A DNA stretch of 21,383 nt from Anaerolineaceae bacterium. Lineage in GTDB: Bacteria > Chloroflexota > Anaerolineae > Anaerolineales > Anaerolineaceae. The notes under the pieces are model-generated. The model was not told the DNA's origin. It did no database searches and saw nothing but the letters and a program-made list of their open reading frames with translations. The stretch spans positions 1 through 21,383 of the forward strand of contig DMDF01000172.1 in the NCBI GenBank assembly GCA_003446605.1, given 5' to 3'. The translations under genes were made by a program, and so were the position numbers. This document shows positions 1-7,807 of this stretch, in pieces. Each line of letters begins with the position of its first letter. Positions within the stretch are counted from its first letter, which is position 1.

Positions 1-258
1 GTGTCGACCTTGTTGATCACAAAGACATCTGCCAGATACAGGTTAGTTTCACCGGGATAGTATTGCAATTCTGCGTGAAGCTGAAAAGGAAGTAGATGTC
101 ATTCTGTGGGATGGCGGCAATAATGATATTTCCTTTTACAAACCAGACCTGGCGATCGTCGTCGCTGACCCGCATCGTCCAGGGCATGAATTGAAATACT
201 ATCCCGGTGAAACTAACCTGTATCTGGCAGATGTCTTTGTGATCAACAAGGTCGACAC
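1..258. repeat. Perfect 64-bp inverted repeat at the left edge (1-64 versus 195-258)
   Basis: Bases 1-64 are the exact reverse complement of 195-258, with 130 bases between the arms. The right arm is inside a coding frame that stays open from 62 to 757 and reads as a conserved protein. The left arm breaks that frame, with in-frame stops at 14-16 and 44-46. The left arm is therefore the intruding copy. The four bases 61-64 (tatt) fit either origin, as expected for a template switch at short homology. A fold-back amplification or assembly chimera is the simplest reading; a real inversion duplication is possible but less likely. Confidence 0.9.
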
Positions 259-757
259 CGCTAATCCTGAAAATATCATCACGGTTCGCGAAAATTTACG
301 GTCGATCAATCCGGAGGCGATCATCATCGAAGCTGCATCGCCATTATTTGTAAATGACCCGGATGGAATTAAAGGCAAGCGTGTGCTGGTGATTGAAGAC
401 GGTCCAACGTTGACACACGGTGGTATGGCTTATGGGGCTGGCTGGGTTGCTGCCAGGCGGTTTGGCGCCAAAGAAATTGTGGATCCACGACCTTTCGCAG
501 TCGGATCTATTTTGGCTACCTATAAAAAATATCCAGATACCGGCACCATCCTCCCGGCAATGGGGTATGGCAAAGAAATGGTCAAAGACCTGGAGAAAAC
601 CATCAATGCCTCTGATGTGGATATGGTCATATCTGCCACACCAATTGACCTGACCAGGATCATTAAGGTCAATAAACCGATGCAGCGAGTTCGTTATGAA
701 CTGCAAGAAATCGGCGTTCCTACCCTGGAAGATATTCTGAAGAAAAAATTCAAATAA
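62..757 (+). CDS. Cyclic 2,3-diphosphoglycerate synthetase-like GTPase, 3' part only
   Basis: The frame is open from 62 to the stop at 757 (231 residues) and has no start codon, because the 5' part has been replaced by the inverted repeat. A TTG at 191 gives a shorter open frame, but the conserved sequence clearly continues upstream of it. The visible segment has a Walker-B-like stretch, DVILWDGGNND, then VVADPHRPGHE, and a G4-type NKVD motif typical of nucleotide-binding SIMIBI/G3E-like proteins. The pattern matches proteins annotated as cyclic 2,3-diphosphoglycerate synthetase, which join 2,3-diphosphoglycerate into a cyclic anhydride using ATP. Full members are about 450 residues, so roughly half is missing. 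Whether bacterial members really make cyclic 2,3-DPG is uncertain. The gene ends at the terminator at 774-806, so it is a separate unit from obgE. Confidence 0.75.
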   Translation: MAILREAEKEVDVILWDGGNNDISFYKPDLAIVVADPHRPGHELKYYPGETNLYLADVFVINKVDTANPENIITVRENLRSINPEAIIIEAASPLFVNDPDGIKGKRVLVIEDGPTLTHGGMAYGAGWVAARRFGAKEIVDPRPFAVGSILATYKKYPDTGTILPAMGYGKEMVKDLEKTINASDVDMVISATPIDLTRIIKVNKPMQRVRYELQEIGVPTLEDILKKKFK

Positions 758-773
758 AAGGAAACCCCCATTG

Positions 774-806
774 GAGGAGGTCATTTGTAGGTGACCTCCT
801 CTTTTT
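774..806 (+). terminator. Rho-independent terminator after the cPGS-like gene
   Basis: A perfect 10-bp stem (GAGGAGGTCA at 774-783 with TGACCTCCTC at 792-801) has an 8-base loop and is followed directly by five T residues (802-806). It lies 17 bases after the stop at 757 and separates this gene from obgE. Confidence 0.92.
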
Positions 807-809
807 GAT

Positions 810-822
810 TATAATAACAGCA
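810..822 (+). promoter_or_regulatory. -10 box giving a probable leaderless obgE transcript
   Basis: A consensus TATAAT lies at 810-815, just after the terminator T-tract. The obgE ATG starts at 822, seven bases after the last T of the box, which is where a sigma-70-type RNA polymerase normally initiates. There is no Shine-Dalgarno sequence between the box and the ATG. No good -35 hexamer is visible; the best fit is TTGTAG at 785-790 with a long 19-base spacer. Inference: the obgE mRNA begins at or next to its start codon. Confidence 0.6.
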
Positions 823-2099
823 TGTTTGTTGATGAAGCTGAGATACAGGTACTATCCGGGAAGGGTGGTGACGGAATGGTACACTTTCGTAAGGAAAAAT
901 TCGTCAATCGCGGCGGACCGGATGGGGGAGACGGTGGACGCGGTGGAGATATCATTTTTTCTGTTAATCCCCATCTAAATACTCTCTATACCTTCCAGCA
1001 TAACCGATTATATTTCGCTGAAAATGGGAAAAAAGGTGGACCCAAAAACCAGACCGGAAAATCAGGTGAATCGCTCATTATTGATGTGCCCCCGGGTACC
1101 ATTATCTACGAAAGAGAGACTGAGCGGGTTCTGGCAGATCTTACCGGTGAAGGACAACAGGTTGTGCTTTGCAGTGGGGGTAGAGGCGGCAGAGGTAACG
1201 CCCGCTTTGCAAATTCACGCCACCAGGCACCCCGTATGGCAGAACGCGGGGAACCGGGAACAGAGTTGGAATTGCATCTGGAGCTGAAGCTGATTGCCGA
1301 TATAGGGATCATCGGAATGCCCAATGCGGGCAAATCCAGCATGCTGGCGGCAGTGACCAATGCAAAACCCAAAATAGCAGATTATCCTTTCACCACACTG
1401 GTCCCCAATCTGGGGGTTGCGATATTGTCAGACGATGTTTCCCTGGTTCTGGCGGATATCCCCGGATTGATCGAAGGCGCTCATAGTGGGGTAGGATTGG
1501 GAGATACTTTTCTAAAACATATTCAGCGTACCAAGGTTCTCATCCATGTTCTGGATGGATCGTCTACGGATGCGATGGCAGATTTTTCACAGATCAATAC
1601 CGAACTATCGCTTTTTGATCCGAAATTGGGAGAAAAACCACAGATCGTGGTTCTCAATAAAATGGATATGCCAGGAATGGATGGCAAATATAAAGAATTG
1701 AAAAAACAATTCAAAAAAATGAAGCTTGAATTGTTTTCCTGTTCAACCGTAACCCACCAGAATTTGAAAGAAATTCTCTGGCAAGCGTACCATCTGGTGG
1801 AAAGCATCCCCGAGAAAACTAGCGTGTTAGAGATGCCGGTATATCGGGCTGAGGTGGATGAGAAAGCTTATACGGTTGAACAAACGCCGGAAGGATATAT
1901 GATTAAAGGGGTCGCAATTGAACGCGCTGCGGAAATGACTTACTGGGATAATTTTGAGTCAATACGCCGTTTTCAGCGCATCCTGCAGGCTTTAGGGATC
2001 ACGGATGCGTTGCGTGAGATTGGAGTTGATGAGGGTGATGTAGTTCAGATTGGCAGTTACGAATTGGAATGGTCCGAGCAGTTCGATGATTATGAATAG
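822..2099 (+). CDS. obgE: Obg-family GTPase ObgE/CgtA
   Basis: Obg is a conserved GTPase that binds the large ribosomal subunit and acts in 50S maturation and growth control. All three domains are present in 425 residues. The Gly-rich OBG fold covers about 1-157, with KGGDGMVHFRKEK and GGPDGGDGGRGGD. The G domain covers about 158-330: P-loop GMPNAGKS at 165-172, TT at 191-192, DIPG at 212-215, NKMD at 279-282. A C-terminal OCT domain covers about 338-417, and a short acidic tail follows. Length and order are normal for the family. There is no ribosome-binding site; the start is supported by conservation of MFVDEAEI and by the -10 box seven bases upstream. It is the first gene of a plus-strand operon, with nadD 14 bases downstream. 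Confidence 0.97.
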   Translation: MFVDEAEIQVLSGKGGDGMVHFRKEKFVNRGGPDGGDGGRGGDIIFSVNPHLNTLYTFQHNRLYFAENGKKGGPKNQTGKSGESLIIDVPPGTIIYERETERVLADLTGEGQQVVLCSGGRGGRGNARFANSRHQAPRMAERGEPGTELELHLELKLIADIGIIGMPNAGKSSMLAAVTNAKPKIADYPFTTLVPNLGVAILSDDVSLVLADIPGLIEGAHSGVGLGDTFLKHIQRTKVLIHVLDGSSTDAMADFSQINTELSLFDPKLGEKPQIVVLNKMDMPGMDGKYKELKKQFKKMKLELFSCSTVTHQNLKEILWQAYHLVESIPEKTSVLEMPVYRAEVDEKAYTVEQTPEGYMIKGVAIERAAEMTYWDNFESIRRFQRILQALGITDALREIGVDEGDVVQIGSYELEWSEQFDDYE

Positions 2100-2113
2100 A
2101 GGTAGAAAACAGA

Positions 2114-2725
2114 ATGCGACTTGGTATTTTTGGTGGCACTTTTGATCCTCCGCATGTAGGGCATCTCATCCTGGCGATGGAAGCGTACGATCAGCTTGAT
2201 CTGGATAAAGTATTATGGGTCATTGCACCCAATCCACCCCATAAGCTGGGGAAAGTGAGCACCCCCATTGCACAAAGAATCGAGATGGTACGCAGTGCGA
2301 TTGATTCTGATCCGATGTTTGCATTATCCCGGGTAGATATCGATCGTCCTGGTCCCCATTACGTTTTAGATACGATGCGCCTTCTTCACGTGAGATATCC
2401 CAGCGATGATTTGATTTTTATCATGGGTGGTGATTCTCTGCATGATCTACCAAACTGGCATGAACCTAAGGAATTTTTAAAGGAATGTTCGGGGGTTGGT
2501 GTAATGCACCGACCTGGAGAAAAATTTGATCTTTCTAGTTTGAGCGAAGAATTGCCTGGCATTGAGAAAAAAGTGGAATTTATTGAAGCCCCTTTGTTGG
2601 AAATTTCTTCTAATAAGATCAGAGCACTGGCGTTCCAAAAAAAGCCTTTCCGATATTATTTACCAGCGGCGGTGTATGATCATATCCGGAGTTTGGGTTT
2701 GTACACAACCAAGGAATCGATATGA
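2114..2725 (+). CDS. nadD: Nicotinate-nucleotide adenylyltransferase
   Basis: NadD transfers AMP from ATP to nicotinate mononucleotide, giving deamido-NAD in NAD biosynthesis. The 203-residue protein is full length. The nucleotidyltransferase signature GGTFDPPHVGH is at 7-17. The substrate-side region has APNPPHK near 38-44, and the second ATP-binding signature ISSNKIR is at 164-170. The ATG at 2114 is preceded by GAGG in the short spacer after the obgE stop. Obg followed by NadD is a common bacterial gene order, which supports both calls. The stop at 2723-2725 overlaps the ribosome-binding site of the next gene. Confidence 0.96.
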   Translation: MRLGIFGGTFDPPHVGHLILAMEAYDQLDLDKVLWVIAPNPPHKLGKVSTPIAQRIEMVRSAIDSDPMFALSRVDIDRPGPHYVLDTMRLLHVRYPSDDLIFIMGGDSLHDLPNWHEPKEFLKECSGVGVMHRPGEKFDLSSLSEELPGIEKKVEFIEAPLLEISSNKIRALAFQKKPFRYYLPAAVYDHIRSLGLYTTKESI

Positions 2726-2735
2726 GGAGCAGATG

Positions 2736-3338
2736 ATGAAACGAACTATGTTTTGTATGTTGATACTGGCTAGTCTCTTTTCTGCGTGTATTGTCTTTGA
2801 ACCAATGCCAACCAGTACACCTCAAGCAACTTCTACCGAATCGATCAGAACCGTAGCAGCAACAGCAACCACTTCCATTACACCATCGGCAACTCAAACT
2901 GCAACGCTGAAACCTACCGAAACATCAATCCCTACAGCAACAATTTCACCAATGCCCTTACCATACAAATTACAATCTGAAACACCGCTATATCTTCAAA
3001 ATTTTGTACATCCCGATAGTGGTTGTGGCTGGATGGGGGTAGGAGGGCAGGTTTTCAGCAAAGAGGGTGAACCTGTTGCAAACCTGGTCGTTTGGATACG
3101 GGGATTGATCGATAATCAACCTTATGAAGTTGTTACTCTGACCGGCACATCGGCTGGGGATAGTTATGGCAAAGCAGGGTTTGAAGCTTTTCTTAGTTCA
3201 AAACCGGTGACAACCAGCGGTATTTTTTCCATACAGATCCTAGACCTGAACGGTACTATGTTGAGTGAGCAGGTGTTTTTTAATACTTCTGCCCAGTGTG
3301 ATCAGAACCTGATCATTATTAATTTTGTCGAGGAATGA
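2736..3338 (+). CDS. Secreted lipoprotein with Thr-rich linker and C-terminal beta-type domain
   Basis: The start at 2736 (or 2733, the codon before) fits the GAGGAG ribosome-binding site at 2724-2729. A longer open frame beginning at 2562 lies inside nadD and is not credible. The N-terminus is a lipoprotein signal, with a hydrophobic MLILASLFSAC segment; Phe at -3 is slightly atypical for a lipobox. Next comes a linker of about 55 residues rich in Thr, Ser, Pro and Ala, as in wall-spanning linkers of exported proteins. The last 115 residues contain GCGWMGVGGQVFSKEGEPV and a late Cys. They look like a compact beta-sandwich of the carboxypeptidase-regulatory-like type. That fold is a guess, and the function is unknown. 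The stop overlaps a potential ATG of the next gene, so coupling with the envelope genes is likely. Confidence 0.8.
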   Translation: MKRTMFCMLILASLFSACIVFEPMPTSTPQATSTESIRTVAATATTSITPSATQTATLKPTETSIPTATISPMPLPYKLQSETPLYLQNFVHPDSGCGWMGVGGQVFSKEGEPVANLVVWIRGLIDNQPYEVVTLTGTSAGDSYGKAGFEAFLSSKPVTTSGIFSIQILDLNGTMLSEQVFFNTSAQCDQNLIIINFVEE

Positions 3339-3376
3339 ACCTCACTACAATGGTGAAATTTACAAAGAGGAACGGG

Positions 3377-4150
3377 ATGAAATCGGAAGATAGTTTTGTT
3401 TTGAAGGACTATTTCAAAGCAGTGATCAGAGGGTGGAAAAGAATTGTGATCTTTATGATCATTGGAGGATTATGTGGAATGCTGATCAGTACATTTCGCT
3501 CCCCACTATTTGAAACCAGGGCTGCGATCGCTGTAACCATTGATTATACGAGAACTGGCGCTTTATCAGACATTCAGGAAGACCAGGCAATGCGTGGATT
3601 GGGGAGTGTGATCGATTCGGACGCAGTGAAAGAGCTGGTTGTTCTACGGGCACACCAAGCTGGTTATGAAATTGATAGAAACAGTATCGCTGAAATGTTC
3701 ACCCTGGAGCGTGAAGATTTTCGCTGGTTTCTCCGGGTACGTGATTCAGACCCACAACGAGCTGCCGATCTGGCAAATTTATGGGCACAGATCGCTGTAG
3801 AAACCCTGGATGATGGAATGGAACATGCAATCATTGCTGCACACCTACAACAATATCTGGATTCTCTGGAATTTTGTATGCAAAGACAGGTAGATGATGG
3901 GATCACTGAAAATGCCTGTGAACAGTACGATTTTAGTTATATTCTCGAAGAAGTCCAATCCACTGCCGGCGAAATTCGGGCTCAACAACAAATGAGCTAT
4001 GGACTAATGCCGGCGCTCGAGTTCTTCCTAGCAGAGAATGCTCCATTAAATACCGCTGCCGTGCAGGGAACTCGTGGGGTATTTGTAATTGCCGGTGCGT
4101 TCCTGGGTTTAATCATGGCTGCCTTAACCCCGGGTAGAGAGAATCTGTAA
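3377..4150 (+). CDS. Wzz-like polysaccharide chain-length/co-polymerase membrane protein
   Basis: Two start codons are possible. The ATG at 3335 overlaps the previous stop (ATGA) but has GAGG only one base away. The ATG at 3377 has AGAGGA at 3366-3371 with good spacing, and I prefer it (257 residues). The layout is that of Wzz and other polysaccharide co-polymerases: a short cytoplasmic N-terminus (LKDYFKAVIRGWKR), a membrane segment (IVIFMIIGGLCGMLIS), a mostly helical extracytoplasmic domain, and a second membrane segment (GVFVIAGAFLGLIMAAL) near the end. Family members set polymer length by working with a Wzy polymerase. No C-terminal tyrosine-kinase domain is attached and none is encoded nearby. 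The next gene, starting right after the stop, is a polymerase/ligase-like protein, which fits this role. Confidence 0.75.
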   Translation: MKSEDSFVLKDYFKAVIRGWKRIVIFMIIGGLCGMLISTFRSPLFETRAAIAVTIDYTRTGALSDIQEDQAMRGLGSVIDSDAVKELVVLRAHQAGYEIDRNSIAEMFTLEREDFRWFLRVRDSDPQRAADLANLWAQIAVETLDDGMEHAIIAAHLQQYLDSLEFCMQRQVDDGITENACEQYDFSYILEEVQSTAGEIRAQQQMSYGLMPALEFFLAENAPLNTAAVQGTRGVFVIAGAFLGLIMAALTPGRENL

Positions 4151-5635
4151 ATGCGTTTTGTGACCTGGTGCAAAAAAGCTCTTCCAACGATCACCCAAAT
4201 ATTATGGGTGGTACTGATCGCGTCCTTACCGTTGACCAGCGTGCAGCTACTGGCACGATTGTTCGGATCTGATGCGGTGGCTTCCCCAGCTATTCTGGTG
4301 GTATTCTTCATGGTAGTAATATGGCTTTTCCCATATTTACTCCAAGGGGGAAAATTAGTCGGATCGAGTATACCGCTTTTCCTATTTGGGATGGTGGCTG
4401 TTATAGCGACGTTGTTAAGTTATTTTCAGGTTATTCCGGCGTACAAAGGAATTGACAATATAAACAGTACGGTTGAAGCAGTGATCACACTGGTGATTGG
4501 CGTGTGCTTTTATCTGGTCTCATCTTCCTATATGAAGGACGAAAAACAAGCCAAATTGACCTTAAAGATCATCAACTGGAGTGGTCTGTTTATGCTGCTG
4601 TGGGCGGGTATGCAGGCAGTAGCATGGCAAGGGTTTGGCAGATATCCGCAGTGGATGTTTGATTTACAAGGATTTGTCTCGAAACGAGTGCTATACCGTC
4701 AACGCGTAACTGGATTGGCATTAGAGCCTTCATGGTTTGCGCATCAATTGAATATGGTATATCTACCAATTTGGCTTTCGGCTACCATCAAAGGTTTTAC
4801 TGCGCATAACAAAAAGCTGGGATTTTTAACCCTTGAAAATTTTCTTTTAATGGCAGGAATTGGCGCTTTGCTGCTTACGCTCTCGCGGGTTGGACTGCTG
4901 GCATTCATATTAATGTTCACCTTTTTTCTCATCAAATTGCATACGTATCTTGTTGAAAAAACGCTGGCTCATCTAAGCAGGAAACAGGAAGAAGAAATCT
5001 CGGGTGAGAGGAAGAAAAGGTTGAAGGTGATTGTTTCCGTGCTATTCATCATTGCCTATATGATTCTCCTTGTATTGGGATTATGGATATTCTCGAAAGT
5101 AGATCCACGTATGGAGAATCTTTTTAGTTTCTCTTTTGGGAATGATAATCCTCTACTCAGTTATTTCAATGAATTGAGTTTTGGTGAACGTGTGGTTTAT
5201 TGGCTGGCTGGTTGGAACACTTTTACAGAACATCCGATACTGGGTGTTGGGTTGGGAAATGCAGGGTACTACTTTCCAAAGGCGATCACTCCCTATGGCT
5301 GGAATCTAATCGAAGTGAGGCAACTGGTTTATCGTTCATCCAATTTAATGAATGTGAAAAGCCTATGGGTACGGCTGCTGGCGGAAACCGGTATGGTGGG
5401 TTTTTCTTTTTTCTGTGGGTGGTTGTATAGCATGGTGGTCAAATTCGGGAAAAAAGCAAATTCTCAAAAGAAACTAGTAAGTGTGTATGCAACCGCAGGT
5501 ATTTTTATGCTGTGTGCCCTTATTGCGGAGGGTTTCAGCATTGATTCCTTTGCAATGCCTTATTTATGGGTCGGTCTGGGATTGGCTTCTGCTGATTTTG
5601 CAGACGAAACAGCTAAAAAAGAAAGCCATATCTAA
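4151..5635 (+). CDS. O-antigen ligase/polymerase-like (Wzy/WaaL type) membrane protein
   Basis: This 494-residue protein has about eleven hydrophobic segments. A larger extracytoplasmic loop near residues 330-415 contains ERVVYWLAGWNTFTEHPILG followed by VGLGNAGYYFPK, the pattern of the Wzy_C (O-antigen ligase) superfamily. Members join undecaprenyl-linked glycans into polymers or transfer them to an acceptor, on the outer face of the cytoplasmic membrane. The start codon follows the wzz-like stop with no gap (TAA then ATG), so translation is probably coupled. Ligase cannot be told from polymerase by sequence reading. Pairing with a Wzz-like protein favours a polymerase, and pairing with secreted proteins leaves ligase or O-oligosaccharyltransferase open. 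Confidence 0.8.
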   Translation: MRFVTWCKKALPTITQILWVVLIASLPLTSVQLLARLFGSDAVASPAILVVFFMVVIWLFPYLLQGGKLVGSSIPLFLFGMVAVIATLLSYFQVIPAYKGIDNINSTVEAVITLVIGVCFYLVSSSYMKDEKQAKLTLKIINWSGLFMLLWAGMQAVAWQGFGRYPQWMFDLQGFVSKRVLYRQRVTGLALEPSWFAHQLNMVYLPIWLSATIKGFTAHNKKLGFLTLENFLLMAGIGALLLTLSRVGLLAFILMFTFFLIKLHTYLVEKTLAHLSRKQEEEISGERKKRLKVIVSVLFIIAYMILLVLGLWIFSKVDPRMENLFSFSFGNDNPLLSYFNELSFGERVVYWLAGWNTFTEHPILGVGLGNAGYYFPKAITPYGWNLIEVRQLVYRSSNLMNVKSLWVRLLAETGMVGFSFFCGWLYSMVVKFGKKANSQKKLVSVYATAGIFMLCALIAEGFSIDSFAMPYLWVGLGLASADFADETAKKESHI

Positions 5636-7527
5636 TGGCTAATAAAATACCCAATATCATCATGCTGGTAGGGCTTCTCATGCTGATGAGCTGCAAGGGA
5701 TCAATTAACCACGATCCCAACCCATCCACCAACTTGTCCATCCTTGCAAAAACGAATGTGCCTATAAATGATGATTATGAAGTAGCATCCCGCTACAGAC
5801 ATATTGAAGTGGAGCGTGATGCAGCGGCACATGAAAGAGTAGATTATACGGTCGGTGATTCACGAGATTTTTATGTCCTGGATGTGAATACTAACGTGTA
5901 CAAGACCGTCAAAGCAAATCTTGTTTACATTACTCCTCATCTTTATTTCTGGGTTCAACAAGGTATCAACTATGAGCAAACGGATGTTGCGCGGTTAAGT
6001 GAGACCTTCGAAAACCAGATCTACCCATTGAACAGAGCATTTTTTGGAAATGAGAATTCACCCGGGATTGATGGTGATGAACATCTATCCATTCTTTACA
6101 CCAGTGAGATGGGATTGGCATCCGGATATTTTTCATCGGCAGATATAAACCCACGAGAGATCGAACCTTATTCCAATGAAGCAGAAATCTTCATGCTTTC
6201 ATCCCTATACACCCGCCTTGACGAGGAATACACCTATGGTGTATTAGCCCACGAATTTCAACATATGATCCACCGCAACCTGGATAAGAATGAATCTTCC
6301 TGGATCAATGAAGGTTTCTCTGAATTAGCAAGTTTGTTAAATGGGTATGATCCAGGAGGATCGGATAAACTGTATGCAGGCAATCCTGATATCCAATTGA
6401 ATTTTTGGCCACGAGATGAAGTGGAGAGTACGTTACCGCATTATGGGGCTTCTTTTCTTTTCATGACCTATTTATATGATAGATTCGGAGAGGAATTTTC
6501 ACGAGCATTGGTATCTAACCCATTGAATGGATTCCCATCCATTGATGCTGTGTTGGCAGAAACAGTTAATGAAGATGGCAAAGCAATTTCTCTCAATGGA
6601 GATGATGTCTTTCAGGATTGGACTATTGCAAATTTAATCCAGAATAGCACAATAGAACAAGGACAATATGGTTATCAAAATATGCCGGAAGAGCTTGAAT
6701 TTTGGGTGAATCCGATCAGTGATTGTTCTGCAGAGGAGCGTATTTCTTCTGTACGCCAATTTGGTGTGGATTACTATCAGATACTATGTGGCGAACCTTT
6801 TCACGTGCAATTCAAAGGGCAGCCCACTGTAGCGATTGTCCCGGTGGAACCCCATTCCGGTAATTTTTATTTTTGGTCAAACAAAGGTGATCAGAGTGCC
6901 ATGACACTTACCCAGACGTTTGATTTCCGAGAAATCAATGCTCCCATCACGCTTTCGTATTACACCTGGTATGACCTGGAGAAAGATTGGGATTATGTCT
7001 ATTTATTGGCGAAAGGGGTGGATGATGAGTGGGAGGTTTTGAATCCACCTGGATGTACGGAGGAAAACATCACCGGTTCAAATCATGGTTGTGGATATAA
7101 TGGCATCAGCGCAGGTTGGATGTTGGAAGAAGTAGACCTTTCACAATTAGCAGGAGAGGAAGTTACTCTTCAATTTGAATATCTTACCGACACTGCTCTT
7201 AACGGTGAGGGATTTTTAATCGATGATATCAAAATTAATGCCATCGGGTACGATACCGACCTGGAAGATTCAAGTGGAGGTTGGATCGGAGATGGTTTTG
7301 TGAGAATTTCGAATTCCCTCCCCCAAACATACGCCATCTCGTTTATCACTCGTACAGATTCCGAGATTCAAATATCCAAATACAAGATTTCTGGAGATGA
7401 TGTTCTGGATATCTATGGGAATCCAGATGAAGATACTGAAACTTACCTCATTGTGAGTGGAACAACACGCTATACTATCACACAGAGTGATTATTCTCTT
7501 TCTTTTGTACCAGATTCGGATAAGTGA
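5635..7527 (+). CDS. Secreted lipoprotein zinc metalloprotease (M30 hyicolysin-like) with InhA/MAM-like domain
   Basis: The ATG overlaps the previous stop by one base (TAATG). The N-terminus is a lipoprotein signal with lipobox LMSC, lipidated Cys20. The catalytic region has HEFQH at 206-210, then NEGFSE at 225-230, a gluzincin-type arrangement in which Glu226 or Glu230 would be the third zinc ligand. This matches peptidase family M30 better than thermolysin. A downstream region of about 400-535, with GWMLEEVDLSQLAGEEV and EGFLIDDIKIN, resembles the MAM-like beta-sandwich of immune inhibitor A proteases. The enzyme should act outside the membrane on protein substrates. It ends the obgE operon, right behind the polysaccharide genes, so processing of glycosylated or surface proteins is a possible but unproven job. 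The stop is 9 bases from the stop of the convergent YtxH gene, and no terminator is evident. Confidence 0.82.
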   Translation: MANKIPNIIMLVGLLMLMSCKGSINHDPNPSTNLSILAKTNVPINDDYEVASRYRHIEVERDAAAHERVDYTVGDSRDFYVLDVNTNVYKTVKANLVYITPHLYFWVQQGINYEQTDVARLSETFENQIYPLNRAFFGNENSPGIDGDEHLSILYTSEMGLASGYFSSADINPREIEPYSNEAEIFMLSSLYTRLDEEYTYGVLAHEFQHMIHRNLDKNESSWINEGFSELASLLNGYDPGGSDKLYAGNPDIQLNFWPRDEVESTLPHYGASFLFMTYLYDRFGEEFSRALVSNPLNGFPSIDAVLAETVNEDGKAISLNGDDVFQDWTIANLIQNSTIEQGQYGYQNMPEELEFWVNPISDCSAEERISSVRQFGVDYYQILCGEPFHVQFKGQPTVAIVPVEPHSGNFYFWSNKGDQSAMTLTQTFDFREINAPITLSYYTWYDLEKDWDYVYLLAKGVDDEWEVLNPPGCTEENITGSNHGCGYNGISAGWMLEEVDLSQLAGEEVTLQFEYLTDTALNGEGFLIDDIKINAIGYDTDLEDSSGGWIGDGFVRISNSLPQTYAISFITRTDSEIQISKYKISGDDVLDIYGNPDEDTETYLIVSGTTRYTITQSDYSLSFVPDSDK

Positions 7528-7536
7528 AGTGGTTCT

Positions 7537-7743
7537 CTACTCCTGCGGGGTGGTGACTTCCTTTTCCATCTCATGTTGAGCTTCTTCAGCAGCCTTTTTT
7601 ACTTCAGTGACAATCTCATTGGCTTTCTCCTGCAGTTCCTGGCGTAATTCCGCACCACTTTTGGGGGCAAAGAGGATTCCCAGTACTCCACCGGTAAGCG
7701 CGCCGAAAAATGCACCTGCGACGAACTTTGATGTTTTTCCCAT
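7537..7743 (-). CDS. Small YtxH-domain protein
   Basis: The 68-residue protein begins with MGKTSKFVAGAFFGALTGG, then a Gly-rich hydrophobic segment ending LFAPKSG. A charged amphipathic helix follows (LRQELQEKANEIV onward, rich in Glu and Lys). The combination of a membrane segment, APKSG and a long helix is the YtxH family pattern. Family members are small membrane-anchored proteins often linked to stress or envelope functions, and their molecular role is not established. The ribosome-binding site GGGAG is six bases before the ATG. The gene is a single unit that diverges from the transglutaminase gene and converges on the protease gene. Confidence 0.85.
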   Translation of the reverse strand: MGKTSKFVAGAFFGALTGGVLGILFAPKSGAELRQELQEKANEIVTEVKKAAEEAQHEMEKEVTTPQE

Positions 7744-7774
7744 CGATTTCTCCCTTCATGCAATTCTTGATTAA

Positions 7775-7791
7775 GCCATCTGACCGATGGC
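7775..7791. promoter_or_regulatory. 6-5-6 inverted repeat between divergent genes, candidate operator
   Basis: GCCATC at 7775-7780 and GATGGC at 7786-7791 are perfect inverted copies separated by TGACC. The element lies in the 80-bp space between the YtxH gene and the transglutaminase gene, about 17 bases upstream of the -10 box of the latter. No T-tract follows on either strand, so it is not a terminator. A dimeric regulator site is possible, but a 6-bp arm can occur by chance. Confidence 0.3.
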
Positions 7792-7807
7792 AACTTGTTT
7801 GTTTAAG

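Noticed and set aside
191..757. TTG at 191 as the start of the cPGS-like gene
   Set aside because: The conserved frame continues upstream to 62 with family-like sequence (DVILWDGGNND); the start has been lost to the inverted repeat.
2562..2735. Longer lipoprotein frame beginning at 2562
   Set aside because: It lies wholly inside nadD in another frame, would hide the lipoprotein signal, and a proper ribosome-binding site precedes 2733/2736.
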